Origin: Alphaproteobacteria bacterium UBA6411
Lineage (GTDB): Bacteria > Pseudomonadota > Alphaproteobacteria > CAAGCB01 > CAG-977
Direction of reading: 5' to 3'
Length of the DNA stretch: 64,000 nt
NCBI GenBank assembly: GCA_002438565.1
Contig: DJPN01000010.1
Span: 1-64,000, forward strand
Below, in pieces: positions 4,909-13,580 of the stretch. How positions within the stretch are numbered: position 1 is the stretch's first letter; the number at the start of each line of letters is the position of its first letter. The notes beneath the pieces were generated by a model. It made no database searches and had not been told where the DNA came from. It was given only the letters and a program-made list of their open reading frames with translations. A program made the translations under genes and the position numbers.

Positions 4909-7557
4909 TTACAAAGCTTTCAAACGCGCCATCGCTTCATTTGTTTTTGTCAAAGCGGCTTTGGCGTCCGCCAAACGCGCGCGCTGTTCCGCAACGACCT
5001 TTTCGGGAGCCTTCGCAACAAAAGCCTCGTTGTTCAACCGTCCTTCCAATCCGCCGATTTCCTTGGTCAATTTTTCGGCTTCTTTGGTCAAACGCTCCGT
5101 TTCCTTGGCAACGTCAATGACGCCCGCCAAAGGCAGCAAAATCGCCGCCGTGCCGAACACGGTTTGCGCCGCGCCTTTGGCATCGTCGGCAGAGGTCGAC
5201 AATTCAGCCGTTTCCAACCGCGCCAAAGTCTTTATCAACGGCTTGAAAGCGTCCAGACGGCGCGCTTCTTCAGCGGTTGCGCCCTGCAAATACATCGTGA
5301 TTTTCGCGGACGGCGCAATGTTCATTTCCGAACGCAGCGAACGCACCGCCGAAATCAATCCGATGACCCAGTCCAATTCTTCGTCGGCTTTGGCGTCAAC
5401 CAAATCGTGCAAATCTTCCCACGGGGTCAGCATCAACATTTGCTTGCGGTTTTCGGTTTTGCTCCACAATTCTTCGGTAACAAACGGAATAATCGGATGC
5501 AGCATCATCAAAATTCTGTCCAACACCCACGCCGCCGTTGCGCGCGTTTCGGCTTTCGCCGCTTCGTCGTCGCCGTAGAAAAGCGGTTTCGCGAATTCCA
5601 AATACCAGTCGCAGAACGTTCCCCAAGCAAACTGATAGCCCGCTTCGGCGGCTTCGTTAAACTTGTATTCGTCCAAAGCGGTCGTCACCTTGCCCATCGC
5701 CGCGGCGGCTTTGGACACAATCCAGCGGTTCAAAGGCTGCTTCAGCGCTTTCGGGTCATAGCCGTCAGCCAGCTTGCATTCGTTCATTTCGCAGAAACGC
5801 GCAGCGTTCCAAATTTTCGTCACAAAGTTGCGATACCCCTCGACGCGGGATTCGCTCATGCACACGTCGCGTCCCTGCGCCGCCATGGCAATCAAAGTAA
5901 AGCGCAAAGCGTCAATGCCGTATTTGTCGCCCAGCACCATCGGGTCAACGACGTTGCCTTTGGATTTGGACATTTTGCGCCCTTGTTCGTCGCGCACCAA
6001 AGCGTGAATGTAAACGGTGCGGAACGGCACGTCTTTCATAAAGTACAAGCCCAGCATCACCATTCTGGCAACCCAGAAGAAAATGATGTCGAAACCCGTC
6101 ACCAGAACGTTCGTCGGATAGTAACGCTGCAGTTCCTTGGTGTTGTCGGGCCAGCCCAAAGTCGAAAACGGCCAAATGCCCGAAGAAAACCAAGTGTCGA
6201 ACACATCGGGATCTTGCGTCAGTTCAACACGTTTGCCGTAGTATTTATCGGCTTCCGCCTGCGCCAAATCAACGTTTTCTTCAACAAAGTAATGACCGTC
6301 GGGACCATACCAGACGGGAATCTGATGTCCCCACCACAGCTGACGGGAAACACACCACGGCTGAATGTTGCGCATCCATTCAAAGTATGTTTTTTCCCAT
6401 GCTTTCGGCACGAACTGGATGCGGCCGTCTTCGACGACTTCAATCGCTTTTTTCGCCAATTTCGGCGCATCGACAAACCATTGATCGGTCAGCCACGGTT
6501 CAATCACGACGCCCGAACGGTCGCCGTAGGGAATCGTCATGGGATTGTCTTCCTCTTTGACGAACAGCCCCAAAGCTTTGACGTCTTCCAGCACTTTGAC
6601 GCGCGCGTCGGCGGTCGACAAACCGCGGTACGCTTCTGGCACGTTTTCGTTCAAGTGCGCCGTCGAATCCAAAATGTTGATCATCGGCAGGTTGTGGCGT
6701 TTGCCGACCTCAAAGTCGTTAAAGTCGTGCGCCGGCGTGATTTTCACCGCGCCCGTTCCTTTTGTCGGGTCGGCGTGTTCGTCGGCAACGACGGGAATCG
6801 CGCGGTTGCAAATCGGAATGATGACGTTTTTGCCGATTAAATCCTTGTAGCGTTCGTCTTCGTCGGAAACGGCAACGGCGGTATCGCCGAACAGCGTTTC
6901 GGGACGTGTCGTCGCAATCGTGATAAAGCGGTCGGCTTCACCTTCGACAGGGTATTTGAAATACCACATTTTGCCGACGGTTTCGCGCTGTTCGACTTCC
7001 AAATCGGAAACGGCGGTCTGTAAATACGGATCCCAGTTGACCAAACGTTTCGCGCGATAGACCAAGCCGTCCTTGTAGAGCGTTACGAACTCTTGGCGCA
7101 CCGCGCGGCACAACCCTTCGTCCATTGTAAAGCGTTCGCGCGGCCAATCCAAAGACGCACCCAAACGGCGCAGCTGACCGACGATTTGACCGCCCGATTT
7201 GGCTTTCCATTCCCAGACTTTTTCAAGGAATTTTTCGCGTCCCAAGTCATGGCGGGAAATGCCCTCTTTCGCCAGCAGACGTTCAACCACCATTTGCGTC
7301 GCAATGCCCGCATGATCAGTCCCGGGCTGCCATAAAACGTCCTTGCCTTTCATGCGCTGATAACGGATTAAGGTGTCTTGAATGGAAAAAGTCAGCGCGT
7401 GGCCAATGTGCAGATTGCCCGTTACGTTGGGCGGCGGAATCATAATGCAGTACGGTTCCTTGTCCGAATCGGGATGACAGGCGAACGCGCCCGATTTTTC
7501 CCATTGTTCGTAAATTTTCGTTTCCACGGCGGCGGGGTCGTATACTTTTTCCAGCAT
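4909..7557 (-). CDS. valS: valine--tRNA ligase
   Basis: 882 residues, full length for bacterial ValRS. It charges tRNA-Val in the cytoplasm. HIGH signature (PPNVTGNLHIGHAL) is near residue 48, KMSKS (GRKMSKSKGN) near 528, an editing domain lies between them, and the C-terminal coiled coil (about 815 to 882, ETERLTKEAEKLTKEIGG) is present. The ATG at 7557 is preferred to a TTG two codons upstream because AAGGAG is nine bases from it. Gene order popZ-valS with tolC nearby is typical of alphaproteobacteria. Confidence 0.98.
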   Translation of the reverse strand: MLEKVYDPAAVETKIYEQWEKSGAFACHPDSDKEPYCIMIPPPNVTGNLHIGHALTFSIQDTLIRYQRMKGKDVLWQPGTDHAGIATQMVVERLLAKEGISRHDLGREKFLEKVWEWKAKSGGQIVGQLRRLGASLDWPRERFTMDEGLCRAVRQEFVTLYKDGLVYRAKRLVNWDPYLQTAVSDLEVEQRETVGKMWYFKYPVEGEADRFITIATTRPETLFGDTAVAVSDEDERYKDLIGKNVIIPICNRAIPVVADEHADPTKGTGAVKITPAHDFNDFEVGKRHNLPMINILDSTAHLNENVPEAYRGLSTADARVKVLEDVKALGLFVKEEDNPMTIPYGDRSGVVIEPWLTDQWFVDAPKLAKKAIEVVEDGRIQFVPKAWEKTYFEWMRNIQPWCVSRQLWWGHQIPVWYGPDGHYFVEENVDLAQAEADKYYGKRVELTQDPDVFDTWFSSGIWPFSTLGWPDNTKELQRYYPTNVLVTGFDIIFFWVARMVMLGLYFMKDVPFRTVYIHALVRDEQGRKMSKSKGNVVDPMVLGDKYGIDALRFTLIAMAAQGRDVCMSESRVEGYRNFVTKIWNAARFCEMNECKLADGYDPKALKQPLNRWIVSKAAAAMGKVTTALDEYKFNEAAEAGYQFAWGTFCDWYLEFAKPLFYGDDEAAKAETRATAAWVLDRILMMLHPIIPFVTEELWSKTENRKQMLMLTPWEDLHDLVDAKADEELDWVIGLISAVRSLRSEMNIAPSAKITMYLQGATAEEARRLDAFKPLIKTLARLETAELSTSADDAKGAAQTVFGTAAILLPLAGVIDVAKETERLTKEAEKLTKEIGGLEGRLNNEAFVAKAPEKVVAEQRARLADAKAALTKTNEAMARLKAL

Positions 7558-7586
7558 CGCCAAATCTCCTTTACTTAAAAAAATAA

Positions 7587-7615
7587 TTCCCCAAGCGGCG
7601 AATCGGCTTGAGGAA
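7587..7615 (-). terminator. terminator between popZ and valS
   Basis: TTCCCCAAGC (7587-7596) pairs with GCTTGAGGAA (7606-7615), with one mismatch. On the minus strand the stem is followed by TTATTTTTTT. It lies in the 76-base gap, so popZ transcription is at least partly stopped before valS. Confidence 0.7.
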
Positions 7616-7633
7616 ATAAAAAGTCAACGCGTC

Positions 7634-8200
7634 TTATTTCAAGTTCAGCCGATCCATGATGTAGGCGACTTCTTTTTTGACGATTCTTTCGACGATTTCG
7701 GGCAGATGGGCATCCAGCCATTCTTTCAAATACGGTTTGACGGATTCGCGCACAATCGATTCAATCGTCAGCGACCCGTTGCCCAAATTTCCTTTTTGCT
7801 CTGCGGCGAAATCACGCAATCCCGACAAAGAATGAGCGGCGGCTTCTATCGTCGGACGCGACATCAGCACGTCGTCATCGGACGTCCGCCTTTTTTCTTG
7901 TATCAAATCGTTCAATGTTTCTTCTTTCATCGGCTGACTGGGAATAACGGGTTCGGGGGTGAAATCGTCTTCAACCGCTTCTTCCGGCGTTTCAACCATG
8001 GCGGCTTTGGCTTTTTGCGTTTCATTAACAATCATGTCCGCCGTCAAATCGACAACCCCCTCTTTTTTTCCGCCGGCGTCGGCAACGGATGATTTTGGCT
8101 GTTCAGCCGAAACTTCTTTCGTCTTGTCTTCCTCGTCCGCCAGAATATTACGGATGGATGCCAAAATATCCTCCATTGACGGTTCATTTTGTTCAGTCAT
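7634..8200 (-). CDS. popZ: PopZ-family polar organising protein (DUF2497)
   Basis: 188 residues with the PopZ arrangement: conserved N-terminal helix (PSMEDILASIRNILADEE, about residues 8 to 25), a long acidic Pro/Glu-rich linker, and a conserved C-terminal helical region (about 135 to 188, with SIVRESVKPYLKEWLDAHLPEIVERIV split across helices). In Caulobacter, PopZ forms a matrix at the cell poles that anchors the chromosome origin through ParB. Its neighbours valS and tolC match the usual alphaproteobacterial context. Family assignment is firm; polar function here is by homology. Confidence 0.92.
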   Translation of the reverse strand: MTEQNEPSMEDILASIRNILADEEDKTKEVSAEQPKSSVADAGGKKEGVVDLTADMIVNETQKAKAAMVETPEEAVEDDFTPEPVIPSQPMKEETLNDLIQEKRRTSDDDVLMSRPTIEAAAHSLSGLRDFAAEQKGNLGNGSLTIESIVRESVKPYLKEWLDAHLPEIVERIVKKEVAYIMDRLNLK

Positions 8201-8268
8201 TTTTCATCCACGGTTAAAAAAATTTTGTTTCACTATATCATTTTGTCCAAACGGTGCAAGCCGATATT

Positions 8269-9756
8269 TCACACCTGTTCCGATTCCGTATCATTCCGCG
8301 CGTTCTTATCCGCCTGTTCTTCCGCTTCGTCTTGTTTGGCGGACTCGGCGTTTTTCCGTTCGGATTTTTTTCTGTATCTGTCTATATCCAAATCCAGATT
8401 TTCCGGCGTCATCAATCCCATCGAAGAAATCAGCATGTAAGACGCGTCTATCAAATTTTTCTTGGCGCTTATGACACTGACGCGCGCATTCAACAATTCC
8501 TGTTCAGCGTTCAGCACATCCAAAACCGTGCGTGTTCCCGCCTGTTCTTCGTGCCTGACGCCGTCCAAAGCCAATTCGGCGGCGCGAACCTGTTCCTGCA
8601 AAGACGACAACCCCGCCAAAGTCGATTGATAGTTTTCCCAAGCCTGCGTTGTAACCTGCTCAACCGCGCGGCGAGCCGCAACGATGCCAAGGCGCGCCTG
8701 CCGTTCCAAAGATTTGGCCTGGCTAACCTTCGACGACACAACACCGCCCGTATAGAACGGCACATCCAAAACCAAAGACACGGTCGAATCCTGTTCGCGG
8801 GCGCGTCCTGTTTCAATCGTCCCCTTATACAATCCCGTCGAATCGTAATTTGCCATTGAACCGTGCGCATTGGCGCGGCTGTTCAAGTAGGACGCCTGCA
8901 GGTTCAAGCTGGGATAATGCGCCGACTTTGCGACATCCACGCCGTTTTTAGCTTGATCCGCCAAGCGTTCCGCGCTGATAATCGACGGATTGTTCTTTTC
9001 CGCGACGGCAAGCGCGTCTTCCAATGTTTGCGGCAATTTTGCGGCAGGAACTTCGGGTTCAAACATCTTTTCGGGCATTTTCCCGACCGTTTCCCGATAT
9101 GTCGAATAGGCGACCTTGACATCGCCTTCCGCCTGAATACGCGAAGCCACCGCCCCCGCATGACGCGCTTCGGCCTGCGCCACATCCGTTTTTGTCAATT
9201 CTCCGACACGGAAACGGTCGCGCGTATAATCCAGCTGGCGTTTTAAAACGGCTTCGTTGTTCTGATTCAATTTCAAAACGGCAATCGCCCGAATCACATC
9301 CGTGTAGGCGACTACGGCCTGCGTCAAAACCGACTGTTCCAAATCGTTCAGCTTTGCCTGTTCCGCCTCAAATTGGCGACGGGCGGCCTTAACGGTCGCT
9401 ACCGTTCCGAAGCCCGAAAACAAAGGCTGAACGACATTCACCCCCATATTGACGGGCTTGCTTTCCTTTTCCGAAAAAGCGGGACGGGAAAGCGACCGTT
9501 GATATTGGTAGCCATAAGACGCCTGTCCGGCAATCGTCGGCTTGTATCCGGCCTTGCCCTGCTCGATTTGTTCGTAAACGGATCGCAAATATTGCCGCTG
9601 CGCCGCTATGGAAGGATTGGCGACATAAGTATACGTCAACGCTTCGTCCAATGTCTCGGCTCTTGCCTCTGCCGCCGTCATTGCCGCGGCCAGAGAAATC
9701 CCCGTCAAAAAACTTTTTGCAAACTGTCGATTCGACGTCATCAGATTCACCTTCAT
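8269..9756 (-). CDS. tolC: TolC-family outer membrane efflux protein
   Basis: 495 residues. Signal peptide near residues 8 to 31 (SFLTGISLAAAMTAAEARA), then two tandem outer-membrane-efflux repeats of barrel strand plus long periplasmic helices. Typical family features include VLDVLNAEQELLNARV near residue 415 and LTKTDVAQAEARHAGA near 190. A highly charged Lys/Glu/Asp tail of about 40 residues follows the last helix. It forms the outer-membrane channel of type I secretion and RND efflux. The RND pump and adaptor at 50280-54393 lack their own channel, so this TolC is a plausible partner. Start: the ATG at 9756; a second ATG five codons later is possible. Confidence 0.93.
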   Translation of the reverse strand: MKVNLMTSNRQFAKSFLTGISLAAAMTAAEARAETLDEALTYTYVANPSIAAQRQYLRSVYEQIEQGKAGYKPTIAGQASYGYQYQRSLSRPAFSEKESKPVNMGVNVVQPLFSGFGTVATVKAARRQFEAEQAKLNDLEQSVLTQAVVAYTDVIRAIAVLKLNQNNEAVLKRQLDYTRDRFRVGELTKTDVAQAEARHAGAVASRIQAEGDVKVAYSTYRETVGKMPEKMFEPEVPAAKLPQTLEDALAVAEKNNPSIISAERLADQAKNGVDVAKSAHYPSLNLQASYLNSRANAHGSMANYDSTGLYKGTIETGRAREQDSTVSLVLDVPFYTGGVVSSKVSQAKSLERQARLGIVAARRAVEQVTTQAWENYQSTLAGLSSLQEQVRAAELALDGVRHEEQAGTRTVLDVLNAEQELLNARVSVISAKKNLIDASYMLISSMGLMTPENLDLDIDRYRKKSERKNAESAKQDEAEEQADKNARNDTESEQV

Positions 9757-9841
9757 GCTCGGTTAAACGTCCTTTTGGTCAAGCCAAGGACGGTAAAACA
9801 TTCTTTTTTAACGTTAAACGCCCTCTCATATCAACACATTT

Positions 9842-10522
9842 TTAAGAAATTCCCTCAAAAACAAACTTTTTATGGATTTGTCCGCGTTCAAAAACCTGCA
9901 AATTCACATCGAAAGCCTTAGTGTACGTTATGTTTCCGTCACTTTTTACGATTTTTGTCGCCCCGCCGCTGACATCGTCCGGTTTTGCCAAAACCGCGAC
10001 CAACCGCCCGCCTTCCGCTAACTGATTGAGAATCGCATCGGGAATTTGCGGCACAATCCCGTCAACAAAGATAACGTCGAAAGGGGCTTGGGTCGGGAAT
10101 CCCGATTCGGAAGCCCGATTAAACAGAGCCACATTGTCGATTTCGGCATCGATATAAATTTTTTCCGCGTTTTCGCACAAAGCCGAATCTTCTTCCAAAG
10201 CGACGACGGCATGCGCCATTTTCGCCAAAACCGCCGCAGTGTATCCCGTTCCCGCATGCAGATTCAAAACAAAATCATCGGAACGAATATCGGCCAACAG
10301 CACCAGATTCGCAAAGACCAACGGCGAAAACAAAACGTTTTTTCCTCCGATTAAAACCGGTTCGTCCGCGTATGCCCTGCCCTGCAGTCTGTCCGGCACA
10401 AAACGTTCACGCGGCACATCCCCCATGGCGTTCAACAATGCCGTGTTTTGGATTCGGTTGCAAATCAGCTGACCGAATATCATGTTTTGGTGCGCCAAAT
10501 CAAACGACGAAACCGCAGACAT
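9842..10522 (-). CDS. protein-L-isoaspartate O-methyltransferase-like protein
   Basis: 226 residues from the ATG at 10522, which has GGGGAAG upstream. The N-terminal part (MSAVSSFDLAHQNMIFGQL...NAMGDVPRERFVP) and the SAM-binding core (LNLHAGTGYTAAVLAKM) resemble the Pcm family. Related proteins in alphaproteobacteria lie directly upstream of tolC, as here, and some lack isoaspartyl repair activity. The usual motif I Gly-rich loop reads LHAGTGY rather than IGTGSGY, so catalytic status is uncertain. Likely cotranscribed with tolC across an 85-base gap. Confidence 0.82.
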   Translation of the reverse strand: MSAVSSFDLAHQNMIFGQLICNRIQNTALLNAMGDVPRERFVPDRLQGRAYADEPVLIGGKNVLFSPLVFANLVLLADIRSDDFVLNLHAGTGYTAAVLAKMAHAVVALEEDSALCENAEKIYIDAEIDNVALFNRASESGFPTQAPFDVIFVDGIVPQIPDAILNQLAEGGRLVAVLAKPDDVSGGATKIVKSDGNITYTKAFDVNLQVFERGQIHKKFVFEGIS

Positions 10523-10611
10523 ACAAGTGCTTCCCCATTTATATTTAAAGTCTTTAGTGATTATATAAGGGATGGCAGGAATGGAAAAGTGAAAAAGATG
10601 CAATTTTTTTG

Positions 10612-10640
10612 TTGACTTGGCATTTCAACAGAGGTATAAG
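10612..10640 (+). promoter_or_regulatory. tRNA-Cys/tRNA-Asn promoter
   Basis: TTGACT (10612-10617) and TATAAG (10635-10640) with a 17-base spacer, 28 bases before the tRNA-Cys 5' end. Confidence 0.85.
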
Positions 10641-10668
10641 TTCATCTGTCTTAAGGGACAAACCGCGC

Positions 10669-10742
10669 GGCCGAATGGCAGAATGGTTATGCAGAGGACT
10701 GCAAATCCTTAGATATCGGTTCGATTCCGGTTTCGGCCTCCA
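10669..10742 (+). tRNA. tRNA-Cys (GCA)
   Basis: 74 bases forming a cloverleaf: acceptor GGCCGAA with TTCGGCC, anticodon arm GGACTGCAAATCC with GCA, T loop TTCGATT, encoded CCA end. Eight bases upstream of tRNA-Asn, so the two share a transcript. Confidence 0.96.
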
Positions 10743-10750
10743 AAGATTAT

Positions 10751-10825
10751 TCCGCGATAGCTCAGCGGTAGAGCAATCGGCTGTTAACCGATTGGTCGTA
10801 GGTTCGAATCCTACTCGCGGAGCCA
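10751..10825 (+). tRNA. tRNA-Asn (GTT)
   Basis: 75 bases: acceptor TCCGCGA with TCGCGGA, anticodon arm around CTGTTAA with GTT, T loop TTCGAAT, encoded GCCA end. Its 3' end plus terminator is repeated 150 bases downstream (10976-11044). Confidence 0.96.
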
Positions 10826-10877
10826 ACAACAGAAAAACCTGCTTAAAAAAAGCAGGTTTTTTTTGTTGTTCCGTTCA
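10807..10877. repeat. direct repeat copy 1: tRNA-Asn 3' end plus terminator
   Basis: 71 bases running from the T loop of tRNA-Asn through its terminator to CCGTTCA. Repeated at 10976-11044 with only two bases missing. Confidence 0.9.
10833..10864 (+). terminator. terminator of the tRNA-Cys/Asn transcript
   Basis: AAAAACCTGCTT and AAGCAGGTTTTT pair around a short A loop, followed by TTTTTTTT. Confidence 0.92.
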
Positions 10878-10907
10878 AGATTGATTCGAACCGGAGAAGT
10901 AGGTTCG

Positions 10908-10975
10908 GTGAGCGTAGCGAACGACGCGCAGGGCGTCAGCCCGAGCGGTCGGCTTGACCGACACCCAAAGGGTGC
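10908..10975 (+). other. 68-base palindrome-rich insert inside a duplicated tRNA-Asn T loop
   Basis: Bases 10899-10907 (GTAGGTTCG) and 10976 onward (AATCCTAC...) would join into an intact tRNA-Asn T arm if the 68 bases between them were removed. The insert is a chain of small inverted repeats: GTTCG/CGAAC across its left edge, GACGC/GCGTC, CGGTC/GACCG, and CACCC-AAA-GGGTG. It looks like a small palindromic element that entered a partial tRNA copy. No open reading frame of note. Its origin is inferred. Confidence 0.6.
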
Positions 10976-11044
10976 AATCCTACTCGCGGAGCCAACAACA
11001 GAAAAACCTGCTTAAAAAAGCAGTTTTTTTTGTTGTTCCGTTCA
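10976..11044. repeat. direct repeat copy 2: tRNA-Asn 3' end plus terminator
   Basis: 69 bases repeating 10807-10877, including a second terminator hairpin (11002-11031). No acceptor 5' strand, D arm or anticodon arm precedes it, so it is a tRNA 3' remnant, not a gene. Confidence 0.9.
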
Positions 11045-11057
11045 TCCAATAAATAAA

Positions 11058-11087
11058 AAAAGCGGCTTTCAAACGAAAGCCGCTTTT
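11058..11087 (-). terminator. terminator of the TRL lipoprotein gene
   Basis: AAAAGCGGCTTTC and GAAAGCCGCTTTT pair around AAAC; on the minus strand a run of seven T follows. Confidence 0.9.
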
Positions 11088-11100
11088 CGATTCGTTCCGA

Positions 11101-11424
11101 TTATTCACCGTAAACGATGGTTGTCTGTTTCGTGTACAGGAACAGAACCGTCGTCGTTTTGTAATCGACGTGGTGAACTCTGGTGATGTTGCCATTCTTC
11201 ATAGCGGCTTCAATGGACGAATCGCCCGACGAGAACAAAATAATGCCCGTCTGGGTCGCTTCGCCGCGTTTCAAAGGACGAACATCGTTGTTGACAAATG
11301 CCTGATTCGGCGAAACGGCGTCAACGGCGACCGGAGAAAAGATAGCCGTGTTCTGCGGAATGACCGCGCAAGCGGACATCATCATCGAACCGAGCAACAC
11401 CGTCAATAAAGCAAGTTTCTTCAT
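11101..11424 (-). CDS. TRL-family (tRNA-associated locus) lipoprotein
   Basis: 107 residues with a lipoprotein signal (KKLALLTVLLGSMMMSAC, lipobox MSAC near residue 19). The mature part has the TRL pattern: a Gly near ATQTGIILFSSGDSSIEAAMKNGNI split by short turns, then ITRVHHVDYKT and a C-terminal strand pair. TRL proteins were named because they sit beside tRNA genes, and here tRNA-Cys and tRNA-Asn lie directly next door in convergent orientation. Function of the family is not established. Confidence 0.78.
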   Translation of the reverse strand: MKKLALLTVLLGSMMMSACAVIPQNTAIFSPVAVDAVSPNQAFVNNDVRPLKRGEATQTGIILFSSGDSSIEAAMKNGNITRVHHVDYKTTTVLFLYTKQTTIVYGE

Positions 11425-11532
11425 AAAACCCTCATCAAAATATGATTAAACTTCGGGGATAAATCCCCTTTAGACTTGTCGAGTATAGCCTTTTTAGCAT
11501 ATAAAGCCAACAAATTGTTTAACGAGGCCGCC

Positions 11533-12189
11533 ATGACACCCCTGCCATCACCGAATTTTACCGAGCGCAAATTGCCTGTCAGCCTGCTGATTTTGCATTA
11601 TACGGGCATGCAAACGGCGCAAGCCGCCCTTGACCGCCTGCGCGACCCCGCGGCGCAAGTCAGCGCGCATTACGTCATTGACACCGACGGTGAAATCTAT
11701 GCTTTGGTTGACGAATCGCGGCGCGCGCATCACGCGGGCGTGTCGTATTGGCAGGGAATCACCGACATCAACAGTGCGTCAATCGGAATCGAACTGGTCA
11801 ACAAAGGACACGAATTCGGCTACACGCCGTTTCCCGACGCCCAAATCGACGCTTTAATCGGTTTAAGCAAAACCATCCTGTCCCGTCACCGCATCACGGC
11901 GGTTTTGGGACATTCCGATGTCGCGCCGACGCGCAAGCAGGATCCCGGGGAACTGTTCCCATGGGCAAAGCTGGCGCAAAACGGCATAGGCTTTTGGACG
12001 GACGCCTTTTGTCCGCCTGTCAAATCCGCCGAGGATATGTTAAAGTCAATCGGCTACGACACGACGGATTTGAACGCCGCTTTGACGGCTTTTCAACGAC
12101 ATTTTTATCCCGACGCGCTGCTTGCCGGCGGCACGCGGACTTTGGAACGCATAAGCGCGGTTTTGAAAGGAGTTTCCCATGACTTATAA
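11533..12189 (+). CDS. ampD: N-acetylmuramoyl-L-alanine amidase, AmpD type
   Basis: 218 residues from the ATG at 11533. The amidase_2 fold is clear: zinc ligands His in LILHYTG (about residue 22), His in GHSDVAPTRKQDPGELFPW (about 135), and an Asp in the same segment. A C-terminal helical peptidoglycan-binding-like region follows (about 165 to 205). No signal peptide, consistent with a cytoplasmic enzyme that cleaves anhydromuropeptides during wall recycling. It overlaps the next gene by 11 bases. Confidence 0.9.
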   Translation: MTPLPSPNFTERKLPVSLLILHYTGMQTAQAALDRLRDPAAQVSAHYVIDTDGEIYALVDESRRAHHAGVSYWQGITDINSASIGIELVNKGHEFGYTPFPDAQIDALIGLSKTILSRHRITAVLGHSDVAPTRKQDPGELFPWAKLAQNGIGFWTDAFCPPVKSAEDMLKSIGYDTTDLNAALTAFQRHFYPDALLAGGTRTLERISAVLKGVSHDL

Positions 12190-12979
12190 AATGGTATTCA
12201 GCGACATTGACGGCACTTTGGTCGATTCAAGTCATCATTTGACCCCCGCGACAATCAAGACGGCTCAGCATGTCGTTTCCAAAGGCATCCCCTTTATCTT
12301 GGGATCGGGGCGTCAGCCGTCGTCCGTGCGCGAAATCAATCAAGAATTGGGCATCGAAATGCCCGTCGTCGGGTTCAGCGGCGCGCTGATTTGGGACGAA
12401 CACGACAATAAAGTCTGGGAATGTGGCTTGACCAAAGCCTTGGCGATTGAAATCAAACACGCCGTAAATGCTGAATTTCCCGATTTGTGCTGTTCGACTT
12501 ACAGCGACAGACTGTGGATAGTCGACGACGCAAGCCTGCCCTCGCTCCGCTTTGAACAAAGCATCACGCACGCCCCGATGACCGAGGGCGACCCCGCCGA
12601 CTTGCTGACGGACGACGCCGTCGTTCACAAAGTCCTGTGTACGGGCGACGCGGCGGTTTTGGACGCGGTGCAGGCGCGGTTCGCCCCGTTATATCCGATG
12701 TGCCGCATTTACAAATCCCAGCCGACGTATTTGGAAATCATGAATATCGGCGCGTCGAAATCCGCGGCGGCGGCAGTGCTGTGCGAACGTTACGGCATTA
12801 CGGCGCAAGACGTCATCGCGTTCGGCGACAACTACAACGACGTCGACATGCTGAAATTCGCGGGACTGGGGGTCGCCATGGGCAACGCGCCCGCCGATGT
12901 CAAACAAATCGCCGACAAAATCGCCGACACGAACGACAATGACGGACTGGCCGCCGTCTTGATGCAAGAATTCGGTTGA
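12179..12979 (+). CDS. Cof-type HAD-IIB phosphatase
   Basis: 266 residues. Motif I is FSDIDGTLVDSS (nucleophile Asp9), motif II is around LGSGRQPSS, motif III Lys is in ASKSAAAAVL, and motif IV is AFGDNYNDVDML. A C2B-type cap lies between residues about 85 and 190. Such enzymes dephosphorylate sugar phosphates or flavin mononucleotide; the substrate cannot be read from sequence. Its stop codon lies within the -35 element of the rnpB promoter. Translationally coupled to ampD. Confidence 0.9.
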   Translation: MTYKMVFSDIDGTLVDSSHHLTPATIKTAQHVVSKGIPFILGSGRQPSSVREINQELGIEMPVVGFSGALIWDEHDNKVWECGLTKALAIEIKHAVNAEFPDLCCSTYSDRLWIVDDASLPSLRFEQSITHAPMTEGDPADLLTDDAVVHKVLCTGDAAVLDAVQARFAPLYPMCRIYKSQPTYLEIMNIGASKSAAAAVLCERYGITAQDVIAFGDNYNDVDMLKFAGLGVAMGNAPADVKQIADKIADTNDNDGLAAVLMQEFG

Positions 12980-13004
12980 CGCAAAGCAACAAAACCCGTA
13001 CTGT
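12976..13004 (+). promoter_or_regulatory. rnpB promoter
   Basis: TTGACG (12976-12981) and TACTGT (12999-13004), 17-base spacer, placing the start at about 13011, where the RNase P RNA begins. The -35 overlaps the preceding stop codon. Confidence 0.65.
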
Positions 13005-13011
13005 ACGCAAC

Positions 13012-13373
13012 GTGTCAGACGATCGGACGATTGCTGCATGGCTTGTCCATGTTGAGGAAAGTCCGGGCTTCACAGAAACACGATACCGGATAACGTCCGG
13101 CTGGGGCAACCCAAGGGAAAGCGCAACAGAAAAAATTCCGCCGACGCTTTTTTTCAAAGCAGGCAAGGTTGAAATGGTGCGGTAAGAGCGCACCGCTTTT
13201 CCGGCAACGGAAAAGGCACGGCAAGCCCTATCGGAAGCAAGACCAAATAAGGCTATTCTTAAAAGGGGGCGTTTCTGACCCCGCCAGAGGTAGGTCGCTA
13301 CAGACAATCGGCAACGATTGCCGCAGAAGAATAATCGTCGATTACAGAACCCGGCTTACAGATTGTCTGACAC
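13012..13373 (+). ncRNA. rnpB: RNase P RNA (M1 RNA)
   Basis: About 362 nt. The universally conserved blocks are present: GAGGAAAGTCCGGGCT near 13055, AGAGGTAGGTCGCTACAG near 13286, and the 3' block ACAGAACCCGGCTTACAG near 13345. The ends pair (GTGTCAGAC with GTCTGACAC), forming helix P1. It is the catalytic RNA that matures tRNA 5' ends. Ends are set from the P1 helix. Confidence 0.96.
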
Positions 13374-13580
13374 TTTTCCGATTCGATGTCTTCCCTCGAA
13401 TCGATTCCCCCTTCTCTTCCAAGAACATCACGGGAACAAACCGGATTCCCTGTTTTCACCCGAAAATTTTTTGATTTTTTTCCATCCTTTTTGCGTGTCG
13501 GCGCAACATGGCGAAAAGCCTTGTCATTTAAAAAAAATGCCCTGTTGTTTTGCCTTTAAATCCCGTTGCAGACCATTTTT

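Noticed and set aside
4231..6840. 869-codon open frame on the plus strand, antisense to valS
   Set aside because: It mirrors valS, whose HIGH and KMSKS motifs and full length are clear. The translation is Arg/Phe/Gln/His-rich with no domain, as expected from codon bias on the opposite strand.
10554..10884. open frames on both strands across tRNA-Cys and tRNA-Asn
   Set aside because: They translate structural RNA genes; the cloverleaves explain the sequence.
10899..10994. a second tRNA-Asn gene
   Set aside because: Only the T arm and acceptor 3' strand are present and the T loop is split by 68 bases.
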